Assembly (NCBI GenBank): GCA_003024175.1
Contig: MDYQ01000197.1
Span: forward strand, 1 to 52,071
Length of the DNA: 52,071 bases
From: Planoprotostelium fungivorum
Lineage: Eukaryota; Evosea; Variosea; Cavosteliida; Cavosteliaceae
Reading direction: 5' to 3'
Under the pieces are notes generated by a model. The model had not been told where the DNA came from. It searched no databases and saw nothing but the letters and a program-made list of their open reading frames with translations. Below, one piece after another: positions 37,709 through 49,522 of the stretch. A program made the position numbers and the translations under genes. Positions within the stretch are counted from its first letter, which is position 1, and every line of letters begins with the position of its first letter.

Positions 37709-40148
37709 TTATGGTAGTGGGAGAGTTCTCCTGCAGGTGGGACACTCTAGCTTCTGCTCCAACCACCTCTGCAGACATTCATCGTGGAAGATGTGCTCGC
37801 AGGGTGTGACCATGTAGGTACCACCCGGTAACTCCACGGAATTCATACAGATGACACACTCTACGCTCTCCGTGTGGTCTCTCGTGACCGGCCTGAAGTA
37901 ATTGTACTTGACGGGAATCAACTGAAGAGGTCAGTGTGAGCGTGTCATCATCTTCACCTGGGATGGAACGAAGAAACGAGGGCCCAGGTGATCTTGTAGT
38001 ATGAGAATGACCACTTGGAAGAACAGCCATCTGTTTCATTTGAATGAGAAGATGTCGTCATTGAATGTCTCATGAGAGTTGGAGACTCACGATACACCCA
38101 TCAAGACCAACACGGGCTGATTCTCCACCTTGACAAAGTTATAAGGACAGGCCAACAGATCTACAACCAGTCAGGGAGAGAACATCCATCATCCTCACAG
38201 GCAGGTAACACTGACCGAGCCAATGCCATACCAATCATGTACTTTCTATCCACTGTTCAGACGCGACAGAGTCAACATTCTCACATGTGAAGTGCCCTGC
38301 AGCTGCCCAATACGACATTACAGTAGATCTGCGGTAGATAAAACGAGAAACCCACAAAGATGACCACGGGAAACAATATCTTGACGAACCACAGGACCAC
38401 CGTGGGTATGATCAAGAGAAGTGCATCTGTTCACCGTCACCCCCTCCATCATCCATCACATCACTCACACAAGCGGAGGTAGAAATAGCCCAGATCTTGT
38501 CGTGGATCGGCGTGGTTGGGTCTGCGAGTCCTCCATATGTGCATAAAGTACGGAACTTCGAATACACCAAAGAGGGAGACCTTCAAGAAGGCCACAAGGG
38601 CGAACGGGTTGAACATGTTGTCCCAGAGCAGTGCAGTAGAGATGTGAAGGATACCGATGTAACAGTCCATCATTGTAGTCATGGCCATGGATAAGAGGGA
38701 GACTTTCGTGATCATCTGGGAGGTTCGATGAGATTTCGATCGAAGGCGAGGTTTTAAGGTTTAAAGATTGAACTCACCGATTGGGTGTTTGTGTGTTTGA
38801 TCTGGGCGATCATGAACAAGATCTCCCCCACCGTTACCTCCTCCCGTCACTCTCCGTTTCAAATTTTGAATTTCTCACCAGTGACATGACCAACGTGTAC
38901 CTCCCCGCCTTCTCTGCAATGTCCACAGAGGACAAGCTGTGCAGCGTCACAGTCGATTCATAGAGACAGTTTGGAGAGTAGATGTATCCCTCCATATCCA
39001 CTCTCGGCCTCTCCTCTGGTGAATCGTCACCGGCCAATCTCTTGTCTCTCAGATATTTCTTGTGGGCGATCACATCGTAGATGTCTGTGTGGATCAGGGA
39101 GGAGAGGAAGGCGACTCACAGTTCCATCTGTGGTTGAAACCTCTGTCTTTCTCTCCCAGTGTGGCCACGAGAACGACAAAACAATTGGAGTCTCTGTCTT
39201 TGAAGACGTGATCTGATATGAGTCAACGATGATGATGATGTCATCGATTGGGTGATGGTGGAGATGATGATGAGCGACCGTGATGATGAGATGCTCACGG
39301 CGTAGGGGTATTATGGGTTGTCCTTGGGTCACGTTATTTCCCTTGGCTATAAGGTCAGAGGATTCAATCCGTTCTCTCACCTATGGTCTGGACCGCTGTC
39401 GTTTCTGCCGTCCAGAAGGCCTCTGCAATTCCACTCTTCTCCTTCTTCGGTGACAATTCCAGCGAGAAATTACTGATGATGTTGCCCCTGTCGTATACTC
39501 TCAGATGCTTTTCATGAGAGAACAAGAAGAGAAGAGAAGATGATACGTACGAGAAGGGATTCCCGAGGAGGTACAGAGCACCTTGGATGGGAAAATAAAA
39601 CCCCTGGATGTTGTAGTAGACGTAGCGATCGGTGATGTAATGACCATCCCGCATGGACAGTTGACCCTGTGGAAGTGAATTTCAATTGAGGACCGTGGAG
39701 GGCTCACCTTCACGGTGTGGATCTGCTCGATGGTGGTTGGGTGATTGGTAAGATCCAAATTGAGAGCACCTTCCGTGTCCGTGAATTCGATAGTCTTCTT
39801 CATGTGGTATCCTCCTCCTTTGATGTGCCATTTGGCTGAGGTGATTTAGAAGTACGATGAAACGTCCACAGATGGGCGCAGAGGTTCGCGTCTCACCTTC
39901 GTATTTATCCGTAAGATTGAGTGGAAAGGTGGATGTACTGTTCTCTTTTGTCATCATGCGCTCGAAAAGTATTCGTCCGTGGAACTAACGCACATATCAC
40001 ACTTGGATCCTTATCCTACGATTCTCACCGTTCCATTGCTCGTGTAATCGAGGATGATCTGTGGTTCTGTCGTGATCTCTTCGGCAGCTATACAAATTGC
40101 ATATGATAAGAATATGTACATCGTTAACGTGCGTGAGCACCTTCCCAT
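37709..40148 (-). CDS. Tul1/Dsc1-like transmembrane RING E3 ubiquitin ligase
   Basis: About 13 exons give roughly 630 residues, starting with a signal-anchor MGRCSRTLTMYIFLSYAICI. The lumenal region has the beta-rich family blocks GQLSMRDGHYITDRYVYYNI and QGFYFPIQGALYLLG (about 39570-39660), SNFSLELSPKKEKSGI, and CFVVLVATLGEKDRGFNHRW. A membrane bundle follows: TKVSLLSMAMTTMMDCYIG, LLWDNMFNPFALVAFLK, and LGPRFFVPSQ. It ends with a cytosolic RING-H2: CVICMNSVELPGG, CEHIFHDECLQRWLEQKLEC and CPTCRRTLPLP. This is the Golgi/endosome DSC (Tul1) ligase core, which ubiquitinates membrane proteins for vacuolar or ERAD-type turnover. The apparent alternate N-terminus at about 40228 starts with TTG; the ATG at 40148 gives an unbroken signal peptide. 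It diverges from the Atg27-like gene with 120 bp between starts. Confidence 0.88.
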
Positions 40149-40268
40149 CTTGTGAGATTGGCTCGTCTCCCAATTGATGAGCCGAAAATTGGACGTATTG
40201 CTGATCTACAACATCGAAATCTGAAATCAAGTTTCAGCTTCTCAGAAGAGAGCGGAACGACAAAGAAG

Positions 40269-41260
40269 ATGAGGGGGATCGATATACTAGCAGCGCTTTC
40301 TTTGACTCTCGTCTGTATCGCTTCTGCTAGCTGGGGAGATTGCACCTATGGCGATTACGATCTCACAGCTCTCAAACAGGCAACAGACATTATCACCTCA
40401 GATCAAGGGGTATGTACTCTCTTCCAGAAACATCCGAAATTAACGAAAAGCACAGACAATGTATTCTTTCAACTTTTGTCAGAATCTCCAGGCACCGGGG
40501 GCATGCCCAGCGGACTGCAGCGCTTGCTCCAGTTATCAGATGTCTAACGGCATGAACCAAGTCGCCTGCCTGATCAATAATGCTTCCGTCTCTTTCAGTC
40601 CCTGTGAGAGCTGATGCATTACCTGTTCGTAACTGATGCTATTCTTCAGTGCCACCGACAAATCCTACTACTGGGACTGCTGGACCACAAGAAGGTGATG
40701 AAGGCGTTTGTCGTTCACTTGACTTCGAGTCTGATGGCTACTGAGCAGGACTGTTGATCACTTCCTTACAGATACCACAATATCTCAATCAAGGTGAACA
40801 ACCAAAAGCCCTCAACGCCTACATCTACGTCTACTGTAACGAGACTTACAAGACGCCTCAACTCCTGACCAACGGTTGGACTGGAGCTGGATTCCAACTA
40901 TTCAATCTCACCACGGCTGCTGGCTGCAAGAGAGTTCCACAAAGCCCAGATGGAGGTGGTGGCATCGGTGCCGGCTGGGTCATCTGCATCTTGTGACCTG
41001 ATGACAAGGAGAAGAGGAGGGCTAAACGGAGACAGGGTGTTCGTGACAGTCGTTCTCTACTGGGCTGTGGGAGGCATTGCTATCCGAGTCAGGACGGGGG
41101 CTTTTGGTGTTCCCAATCAGAACGTGTGGAAGGAGACAGGGAGTCTCATCACGGTGAGTCATCTGTACAACGTCTCATCTTGTTCTCTTCCTCACAGAGG
41201 AGATTTGATAGTCAAACACTCCGTCACCCGTCATGTGATGTTGAGATGAAGAAGTCGTGA
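40269..41260 (+). CDS. Atg27/MRH-like type I membrane receptor, copy 1
   Basis: Six exons encode about 243 residues. The signal peptide is MRGIDILAALSLTLVCIASA, followed by the luminal module WGDCTYGDYDLTALKQATDI. After an intron come PGACPADCSACSSYQMSNG and the Cys-pair domain ending YIYVYCNETYKTPQ and NGWTGAGFQLFNLTTAAGCK. The TM segment, WVICILVFVTVVLYWAVGG, is completed across an intron, and the tail RTGAFGVPNQNVWKETG resembles the PN-x-x-FW sorting tail of Atg27 and M6P-receptor-homology proteins. Members cycle between Golgi, endosome and autophagosomal membranes. The apparent stop after WVICIL lies in an intron whose acceptor restores the TM. The adjacent copy 2 has the same overall length (992 bp). 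Confidence 0.8.
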
Positions 41261-41594
41261 GATGAGACGAGAAGACTGACAGAGAGACAGGACGGAGTCA
41301 AATTCTCTATGAGCAAGGTGACAGGAAAGAGAGAAGAGTACCAATCTGTGTAACAATAGAATCACATACAAGAGAGATCGAACCACTGTACACCTTCTAT
41401 TTGCTGTTCATTTTCCTACGTGCTTATTGACTCTCATCGTTCCTCTCATGCGTCAAGTACACGAGTTGCATAGGATCAGAACACATACACCTCTTGACAT
41501 GGCCGAAATCGTCTGAATTTGTCAGATTTCGGATAGTCTTCTACAATGGCGGAAATGTCCAACCAAGTTTCCAGGAGAAAGCAGGCAAGAGAAG
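41261..41594. other. Intergenic region within a tandem duplication
   Basis: This 334-bp gap begins with a 3' UTR block (GAGACGAGAAGACTGACAGA, 41264 onward) that recurs at about 42585 downstream of copy 2. It shows the duplication unit is about 1.32 kb and includes 3' flanking sequence. The remainder is unrecognised and probably holds the promoter of copy 2. Confidence 0.7.
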
Positions 41595-42586
41595 ATGAGA
41601 GGTGCCGATCTGCTCGCGGCGTTGTCGTTATCACTCGTCTGTATCGTTTCCGCTGGCTGGGGCGACTGCACCTACGGTGATTATGATCTCACAGCCCTCA
41701 AACTGGCAACAGACATCACTCTGAGGGAACAGTCGGTATGTGTTCCTCTCGACAATGATAGAGTCTGATTCGACACAGACGATTTATTCTTTCAACTTCT
41801 GTCAGAATCTTCAGGCACCGGGGGCATGCCCAGCGGACTGCAGTGTCTGTTCCAGTTTAGCAACTCACGGCATGACTGAAGTCGCCTGCATGATCAAGAA
41901 CTCTTCCGTCTCTTTCAGCGCCTGTGAGCTAATGCATTACCTGTTCGTAACTGATGCTATTCTCCAGTGCCACCGACAAATCCTACTACTGGGACTGCTG
42001 GACCACAAGAAGGTGATGAAGGCGTTTGTCGTCCACCTCACTTCGAGTCTGATGGCCACTGCAGGACTGTTGATCACTTCCTTACAGACACCAAAAAATA
42101 TCAATCCAGGAGACAGACCACAATCCGCTAACGTATACATCTACGTATACTGTAACGAGACCTACACGGTACCTGTGCTCTTAGCCAACGGTTGGACTGG
42201 AGCTGGATTCCAGCTGTTCAATCTCACCACGGCTGCTGGCTGCAAGAGAGTTCCACAAAGCCCAGACGGAGGCGGTGGCATCGGTGCCGGCTGGGTCATC
42301 TGCATCGTGTGAGCTGGAGAAGAGGAGAGGAAGAAAAGTTAAACGAAGACAGGGTGTTGGTTGCAGTCGTTCTCTACTGGGCTGTGGGAGGCATCGCGAT
42401 CAGAGTCAGGACGGGGGCTTTTGGTGTTCCCAATCAGAACATGTGGAAGGAGACAGGGAGTCTCCTCACAGTGAGTTTATTTATGTATACATCTTCTATG
42501 ATTTCTTCTATTCTTTATAGACATCGACATTCAAGCGTTCCATCATTATCGTGATGACGATCGTGATGAAGATGACGATGTCATGA
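41595..42586 (+). CDS. Atg27/MRH-like type I membrane receptor, copy 2
   Basis: This tandem paralogue of the gene at 40269 has the same exon pattern. The signal peptide is MRGADLLAALSLSLVCIVSA, and the luminal domain is close to copy 1 except for a more divergent centre (SVCSSLATHGMTEVACMIK, SFSACELM) and TVPVLLANGW. The shared blocks NGWTGAGFQLFNLTTAAGCK and RVPQSPDGGGGIGAG are identical. After the TM the tail keeps RTGAFGVPNQNMWKETG but ends differently, in an Ile/Met-rich stretch (RSIIIVMTIVMKMTMS) in place of the polar end of copy 1. Intron retention would give one long frame (41740-42312), so intron usage here rests on comparison with copy 1. Its role would be as for copy 1. Confidence 0.78.
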
Positions 42587-42751
42587 GACGAGAAGACTGA
42601 CAGAGAGACAGGACGGAGTCAAATTCTCTATGAGCAAAGTGACAGGAAAGAGAGCAGAGTACCAATCTGTGTAACAATAGAATCATCGTTCATGAGAGAA
42701 ATACTAAACTGTACATCATCTATTCATCTTCAATCCTCAATCTGCGTGCTC

Positions 42752-43879
42752 TCATCCTCTCGCTGGAGACAGAGGAATCGTCTCGTAGTCCATCTCGTCC
42801 TCTCCTTCCGTGTCGCCTCCTGAACCCGATGTGATGATCACCGAGGGGCTGCTGGGTCCACTTCTCGTGGGGCTACTCCTCGTTGGACTGCTCCTCGTCG
42901 GGCTGGGACCCCTCGTCGGTGAACTGTCCGGGCTGGCTCTCTTTCGCGATGGCATGGACGATGTGTTCGTGTGGGGTGTCTTGATGAGAGACGTGTTGGA
43001 TGTCTGAGGAGAAGATGATGGAGAAGAGTTCGCATCGGGTGTCGATCTGCGGTTGGGATCGAGGAGGGTTGCCAGAACGAAATCGGCCTCGAAGATGTTG
43101 AAGTAGGTGAGGGAAGCCAAGGCAGGTCTTCCAGCTCGGTCGAAGTGAACCACCACGGGTTGTCCGGCGGACTCGCAGAATCCAAGTAGAGCCTTGAACT
43201 CTTTGAGGCAGAAGGTGATGTCTGTCTCCCCCACTTGATACTCATCGAAATCGGCCGCATCTAGAGTCGTCTCGGTTCGTAAGAGTTGGGTGGCTCTTCC
43301 AGCTGTCGTGTCTTCCGAATGAGATCGAAAGCGAAGATGAGTCTTGCCAGTGGAGAGAGTGATCTCCTCGACAGAAGAGTGGAAGTTGGATACCGCTTCT
43401 AGAAGTTTCCTAGGGACACAGACGAGGCGATTAGGACAGGAGTCTTTGTCATAGACTGCACTGACTGGTTGGATCTCTTCGTAAGTGAGTTTGTACAACT
43501 TTTTGACTCCTAAGATTGGTCAAATATGGACGATGTGACATCACTCACCATGCTTGCAATGTAATTCAAAGACGAATCGTTCTTGGATGAGATCTAATCT
43601 CAAGATGCACTTTTCTATGGTATCGTATGCACGGAAGACTGCTTGGCAGGGTTTCAACTTGATTGCGAACTTTCTCTCTTGGTTATCTTCGAGTGAGAGG
43701 TGATCAAAGAAGCCACGGTGAAGATGGAAGGCAAAAAAGGCCACTCTCGAAGAGTTGAGAGTTCGAAGGATGATTCTGTCTTGGTGTGCCTCTATGAACA
43801 TGTCCTCTCCGATCTTCCCTAGGCATTGGACCGTCTTTGCGAATAGTTTTGTATATCCCGTAGAGAGTGTGCACTCCAT
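42752..43879 (-). CDS. RAD9: RAD9 checkpoint clamp subunit
   Basis: Two exons give about 362 residues. The first exon encodes MECTLSTGYTKLFAKTVQ, then RIILRTLNSSRVAFFAFHLH, the Rad9 version of the PCNA-like N-terminal fold. The second begins VKKLYKLTYEEIQPV and continues through NRLVCVPRKLLEAVSNFHSS and DITFCLKEFKALLGFCESA, the family's C-terminal PCNA-like half. Rad9 forms the 9-1-1 clamp with Rad1 and Hus1, loaded at damaged DNA to activate ATR-type signalling. The C-terminal tail (about 85 residues) is Ser/Pro/Thr-rich with SPTR repeats (RGPSPTRSSPTRSS) and an acidic end (GEDEMDYETIPLSP), typical of a checkpoint-phosphorylated tail. The ATG at 43879 lies only 20 bp from the divergent ATG at 43900. 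Confidence 0.95.
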
Positions 43880-43899
43880 CGTGTGTGTTGTATTGTGAA

Positions 43900-44833
43900 A
43901 TGGAGTCGTGCTGTCGTGTCGGATTTCCTGGAAATGAGTACACCGAATTATGGCGGGAAGACTATCAATGTAGATTGGATAAAATGGTTGGGTTTCGCAG
44001 ACAGATGAAGACGATCTTTCTCATTCCAGCCGTGATATGCATCTCGATTCAGTCCGTATATCCTTGGTGAGTTTGATTGTATAAGATCGACACTCACCTT
44101 GACCAGGCAAGATGTGTTGGAGATGAAGAGTCAGCAACAGCTGTATCTCATGTCTCCGTACACATACGCTTCGTATTGTCTTAACTTTCTCACATCTTTG
44201 AGCTGGTTAATCCATAATCTTCTGACCGAAGATTATGTGTTCGTGGGTGCATTCGGCATCCAATCGATCTGTTCCGCTTATTTCATGTACATCGTTGTGA
44301 ACACTCAACCTCGTCAACGGGTGGGACATTATTCCACCGATCGTCCAGATCTGATATGGACCGACAGAGAATCAGTCGTCTCCTCTTCATGAGCTCCGCT
44401 CTGATCATGTCCTTGATGGGCCTCTTATTGGATCCAGAACTCACGGTTCAACTGACTGCGACTCTCCTCACTATCATATCGTCGCTCATTCCTTTGGGTA
44501 ATCTGTGAGTTCAACTCCCATCTCCTCTCTCATCTTCACAGACGACTACTCCTCCAAGATTACAACCAAGTTTCACCCTCTGAATCCTCACTGTTCTCCA
44601 CCATCGTCTCGCTGTTGTCGAACCTCATGTGGGGTTCATACGGAGCTACCGTGGGCGATCAGTTTATCTTCCTTCCAAATATCCTCGCCGCTGCCATCGA
44701 CTTCAATGTCATGATCGCCACACAATTACTCAAGGTGAAGTGGTGTGACAACGTGATCAACTGATCGATGGAAGGCACCACCAAAGGGAAGAAGAGTGCA
44801 CGCATCACCAATGATCATATAGCGGCGAACTAG
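43900..44833 (+). CDS. SWEET/PQ-loop-type sugar transporter-like membrane protein
   Basis: About five exons give roughly 235 residues with seven hydrophobic segments. The second triple-helix half is the clearest: SLFSTIVSLLSNLMWGSYG and DQFIFLPNILAAAIDFNVM, close to the SWEET signature (W-x-x-YG and D-x-F-x-x-x-PN). The first half has NFLTSLSWLIHNLL and EDYVFVGAFGIQSICSAYF. SWEETs are bidirectional sugar uniporters. The extended N-terminus (MESCCRVGFPGNEYTELW) is not typical, so translation may start at a downstream Met near 43982 or 44007. The last exon is ambiguous: acceptor CCAAAG gives a stop at 44822, and GGGAAG gives one at 44833; the latter is used here. Confidence 0.78.
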
Positions 44834-45133
44834 TGGAAGTCTTGAAACATCAGAAGAGGTTCAGTCTATTTCTGATCATTCCGCTCGTGACCGATGATCG
44901 AGAGGCGCAGCACATGATCACTGTTGTCTCGTCTGATAGCATCTTACGTTCTCAGCCATGGGACAGTCGAGTTCATCTGCAATAAACCCATACGTATGTT
45001 ATCAATACGTTTGTGGCATCCAAAGTATATAGATTCCAGTGAGATCGATGGGAAGCTTCAATTGGAAAGGACATGAGGACAAACCTGACAGGTATCGCGT
45101 CAGAAAATCGTCAACCATAAAATAAGCCACGCG
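44834..45133. other. Intergenic region
   Basis: This 300-bp gap lies between the SWEET-like and LRR receptor genes. No coding, RNA or repeat feature is recognised. It probably holds the LRR receptor promoter. Confidence 0.45.
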
Positions 45134-48100
45134 ATGAGCGTCAGGAACGAACACGTTCACCTATTGATCGCTTGCTATGTATCACTGCTGTTAGTTCAGT
45201 GTGAGGCTACTGACCTCGCTGTGACCATGCAGCAGATGTGGAAGACATTGGGAGGTAAGAGCAGCGACTGGATTCTGTATCTCAGGTAAACTGCAGGTCC
45301 TTCCCCATATTGGTCCGGAACCGATGTGAGTGGATGTGAATGTGATGGATCGGAACTTCTAATGTCTAAAGATCTGCAATGCCGACGATTTCATCGGTGT
45401 TACTTGCAACGGCTTTACCGGACCGACGTCTATTAATCTCTCCTCAATCCAACTCAGTGGTCAGATCCCATCCAACATCGGCGTGCTAACGAACCTCACG
45501 TCTCTCATCATCAGTAATACCCACTTGAACGGCTCCATCCCATCATCCATCGGCGATCTTTCCTCTTTGAACGTCCTTCAACTCTACAACCTCTCTCTAT
45601 CTGGAGTCATTCCACCATCCATCGGCAACTTGACGTCCCTCACCTCCCTCTCTCTCAGTTACAATTTCATCGAAGGAAACATCACTTCTGCTCTCTCGCA
45701 GCTTTCATTACTGACGGAGCTCTCCCTCGATCACAACCGCCTCAGCGGCATCATCCCGAATGACCTCGTGAACCTCCGATCCCTCGAATACTTTCACCTC
45801 GAAGACAATCTCATCGGTGGCCCTCTCCCGAGTTGGCTGGGTGAACTGACTCAGCTGATCGACGTCAACTTGGTCAACAACCGATTGACCGGACCCATCC
45901 CTCCTTCCATCGGGAATCTGACCCAGCTGGTTCACCTCAGTCTGAGTCAGAATCAACTCAACGGCTCATTACCTCCACAGATGGCCCGGCTCACCCGTCT
46001 CGCTCATCTCTTCATCGGACAGAACAACATCACCGGGCCCTTCCCTTCTTTCCTTCAGAACCTGACCCTGCTGGAGGACGTCTACCTTGGTGATAACTTC
46101 CTCACCGGTCAGATTCCAGCGGGGGTCATCAACTTGCCCCTCCTCAGACTCTTCGACGTCAGCTCTAACTTCTTAGGGGGTGCCGTGAGTGCGAGGGATT
46201 CCAACCTCAACGCCCTGTCGAATTTATTCTTGGGATCTAATTCTTTCACTTCCGTGGGGTACATTGCAGTCACCGCCGTGTGTGACCTCTCTGACAACCG
46301 TCTCCCCTGCTATCCTCCTCTCAAGGTGCCTTCTATCTGCAGTTTGAATTATCTCCCCTGTGGTTCAACCGACATACTGGGGCTGTACAATAATATGACC
46401 ACGTTGACCACCGGAGATGCAGAGGTGAGAGGAGTTGTAGAAGGAGAAGACCTGAACGAGAGACAGGTGATATTCAAGAGTGGTGCGGTTGATCCCATTC
46501 AGGTGAGAATAACCCGGTGTATCGATCTCACGTTGTCGTTGTAGACGGTGGAAGTGATATCGGCCGTCGCTTTGGCTCTGTCACGCAACACGTCTGCGTC
46601 CTTTGAGTACAAGACGAGCGAGATTTCGCTGACATTTCAGACGTACAACTTGACTCTCAACGACACGATCCACGGTTCGATCACCGACAGCAATATCTCC
46701 GTCATCCTTCCCTTATCTACCATCATCACAGGACAGGGTGAGCATCAACTAAACGTACGTGTGTCACACATCTGACGGGTTCAGTTCATCTGTTATTATC
46801 TTCCCTCTCTTTCAACCCATTTGCATCCATCGTTGACCAGATCATGTGAATCTCCATGCACCGTAATCATTCTTCTCACCGTGTTGACCGAGTTGTAGAT
46901 ACAGTCCCGTCGTGGGAGTGAGTGTCTACAGTAACGGTCGAAAAGTGCAAGTGAGTGGAGTGAGAGAAGGCATCAACATTTCCATGGGAACCATCGGCGT
47001 CCTCCCCCCAGGACACAGTGAGTTTGCCTCGTTGACATACATCTCATCTCATCAGAGCCGATCTGTCAATATTGGAACGAAACAGAATCCTCGTGGTCGA
47101 GAGAGGGATGTAATATCGTTGTAGACGGTGACGTCATCATCTGTCAGAGCACCCACTTGACCAACTTCTCCATCGGTGTCTCACGCATAGAGACTCCCAC
47201 CACCATCCGGCTGATCGATGCCACCTCAGTGGATGAGTCACCACAAGGAAACAAGAAACTCATCATCATCATCATCGCCAGCTGTGCTGGTGGAGTGATG
47301 CTGCTGCTCCTCTTGACTGTCATCGTCTACCTCAGCCGGAGAAGAGTGAGTGAAGGATCATCGCATGGGCTGACAAGCGAAGGCCCCATCAGAGATTCCC
47401 ATCGGGCTGGAGAAAGAAGAGAAGAATGGAGGAACGCTCGAATGGATGGAGAAGATTCACGATGGAGAATATTCTCAAGTGTGGAGGGCCATCCACAACG
47501 GTACAACGACGGTAGCTGCAAAGAAGGTGCAAGAGAAAGACGTGCGAAAGTTGATGCAGGAGGCCTTGAGATTGAAGGTGAATCGTTTCTATTTGTGATG
47601 GGAAATAACAGAGCTCAGTCGTTTCATCATCCAAAGATCGTCTTATACTTGGGGCAGAATCTATCAGGTGAGAACAATGGATTAAAATGAACGTCTTTGT
47701 TTTCACCTGATTACACGAGACTGAACAAATTCAGAGAGATGGATGGCTATTGAGTGGATGCACAACGGAAGTCTCTTCTCTTACAGCCAATCTCATCCAA
47801 TACAGAGACACGTACAGACCATGTGAGAGCTGTTTGTTTTGGATGAGGGTCTGAGTTTTCGACAGAATGACGCAAGTGGTGCAGGGGATGTTGTACTTAT
47901 CAGACCAAAACATTGTGCACACTCAACTGACACCCCACCATGTGAGCAACGACATCATCTCATCCCCGTTGCATCATCTCATCATCTCATCTCATCTCGT
48001 TTCATCTCATTCTGATATGCTTCAGATCCTATTGCGAGTCACTGATGACACTGTCGAGGTAAAAGTGTCAGGACTGAGCGAGAGCGTTGCAGACGGTGCT

Positions 48101-48517
48101 AAACACAACAAGAAACCAGAAGAACACACAGTGAGGACGAGTTGCGCGTTGAGTTTGGAGTGAGAGATGGACAGGCGCCAGAAGTGATTCGATACGGCAG
48201 ACAATACATCCAATCAGATGTATGGAGTTTTGGTCTTGTATTGACATTCATCATGAATGGAGGTCCACACGAACAGGTGAGGCATCGTCGCACCATCGCT
48301 CTCACTTCATCTGAGCGAGGTATAGAAGGAAAAAATGAGGGATTTGACTGTGAAAGTATTGATACACGACTGCACTGAGGAAGAGATGACCAGCCGAACC
48401 ACGTTTGCACAGATTGCACAGAAGCTGAAAGGGAGAGAGGAATGTAAGGAAAGAGAGTCATCCATCATCGTGCAAGAGACACACGACAATGAAGATCCTT
48501 ACTCTGTGATACATTGA
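45134..48517 (+). CDS. LRR receptor with GAIN/GPS domain, TM segment and intracellular pseudokinase
   Basis: About 14 exons give roughly 925 residues. A signal peptide (HLLIACYVSLLLVQCEA) and a Cys cap precede eight to nine plant-type LRRs such as GSIPSSIGDLSSLNVLQLYN and GPIPPSIGNLTQLVHLSLSQ (about 45450-46330). A beta-rich region then ends in a GPS motif, PICQYWNETESSWSREGCN, then IICQSTHLTNFSIGV (about 47050-47185). HLT is the autoproteolysis tripeptide used by adhesion GPCRs and polycystins. One TM segment (about 47258-47335) leads to a TKL-like kinase fold: GEYSQVWRA, VAAKKVQEKD, HHPKIVLYLGQNL and APEVIRYGRQYIQSDVWSFG. The catalytic HRD is HTQ (IVHTQLTPHHI) and DFG is SGL, so phosphotransfer is unlikely. 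It ends EDPYSVIH. This is probably a surface receptor with a possibly cleaved ectodomain and a scaffold-type kinase domain. Confidence 0.88.
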
Positions 48518-49522
48518 AGACCACACAGATGACATTGAAATAAAACATATGATGCCTCGGCTTCGTACACCAAACTCGTCGAATTGATCAACTGGGTCAT
48601 TCTATTGAAGTGTCACGAGGGATTTGTTGTGGATGTACATCTTGGGCGGCTGCTGACTTGATAGATAGAATACAAAATGAAAAAAGAAAATGGCTGTGTA
48701 AAATAGGTCGATGCATTGTTGAGGGGACAAAAGATTCGAGTGCAGATAATAATGCACAAGGTGGTGGATGATACAGAATGAATCGGATCAGGTGCCAGAT
48801 CGGCAAGATTGAGAATCCACCTCCCTGACCATTGAATAGTGTTCGTTCAGAGGGAATCGATTCTCTAATCATCATTTGCCCCTACTGACGAGTTGAGGGC
48901 AGTCTTCTATCTGGAGGATAGGTGAATCTACGGCTAAAGACGAGAGTGATGGGTGTAGGAGATGATTAGACTGCATCTGCGACGATATAAGCAGAGCTGA
49001 TCCCTTCTACCTTCTTAACTAAGGCAGTCCTGCAATTACATTAAGAAATACAAAAACAGGTGATCGTCGCGTTCGATATAGACGATGTGATCATCAATTG
49101 TGGCTTAGAACCCGAGAGATTTCGATAATTGGCGCTTCCGCGATTGCAATTCACCACGAGACGAACAACATCAACAGTGAGCTCGTCCATCTCCGTCATT
49201 TCTTATCCATGAAAAAACAGCAAACAGAGATCGCTTTTGGCCCCTCCAGTCTCCCACTCTCAATCGCACCGCACCCCTGTGAAGCTCCCTCTCCAGATCA
49301 AGAGGGAGATGATCGATGGAGGATGGAGGAGGAGAGGAGGATCGTCATACACATTGGTATTTGGAGAAGATGAGATGTCTCGAATGAAATATGAATTGTA
49401 GGACAGATGTGACTGTGTGTGTCATCTCCGTCAGGAGAATCGGTCTCTCGACCTGGCCGAATTTGGCGCCAAAATTGAAAATTTTTGGGTCTTGCAGCGC
49501 GTTTTGAGAGTGCACATCGGGC
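48518..49522. other. Gene-poor region
   Basis: About 1 kb with no convincing gene follows the LRR receptor. AATAAAACA at 48539 is a plausible poly(A) signal for that gene. A short frame from the Met at 49210 (KKQQTEIAFGPS..., 54 codons) has no supporting motif. Confidence 0.4.

Noticed and set aside
41740-42312. A single unspliced 190-codon reading of Atg27-like copy 2
   Set aside because: The unspliced frame breaks the Cys-pair region and TM that copy 1 preserves by splicing; GT-AG introns at the same positions give the better protein.
49098-49373. A 91-codon forward frame in the gene-poor end
   Set aside because: No ATG until residue 38, no motif, and no intron structure like that of the genes.
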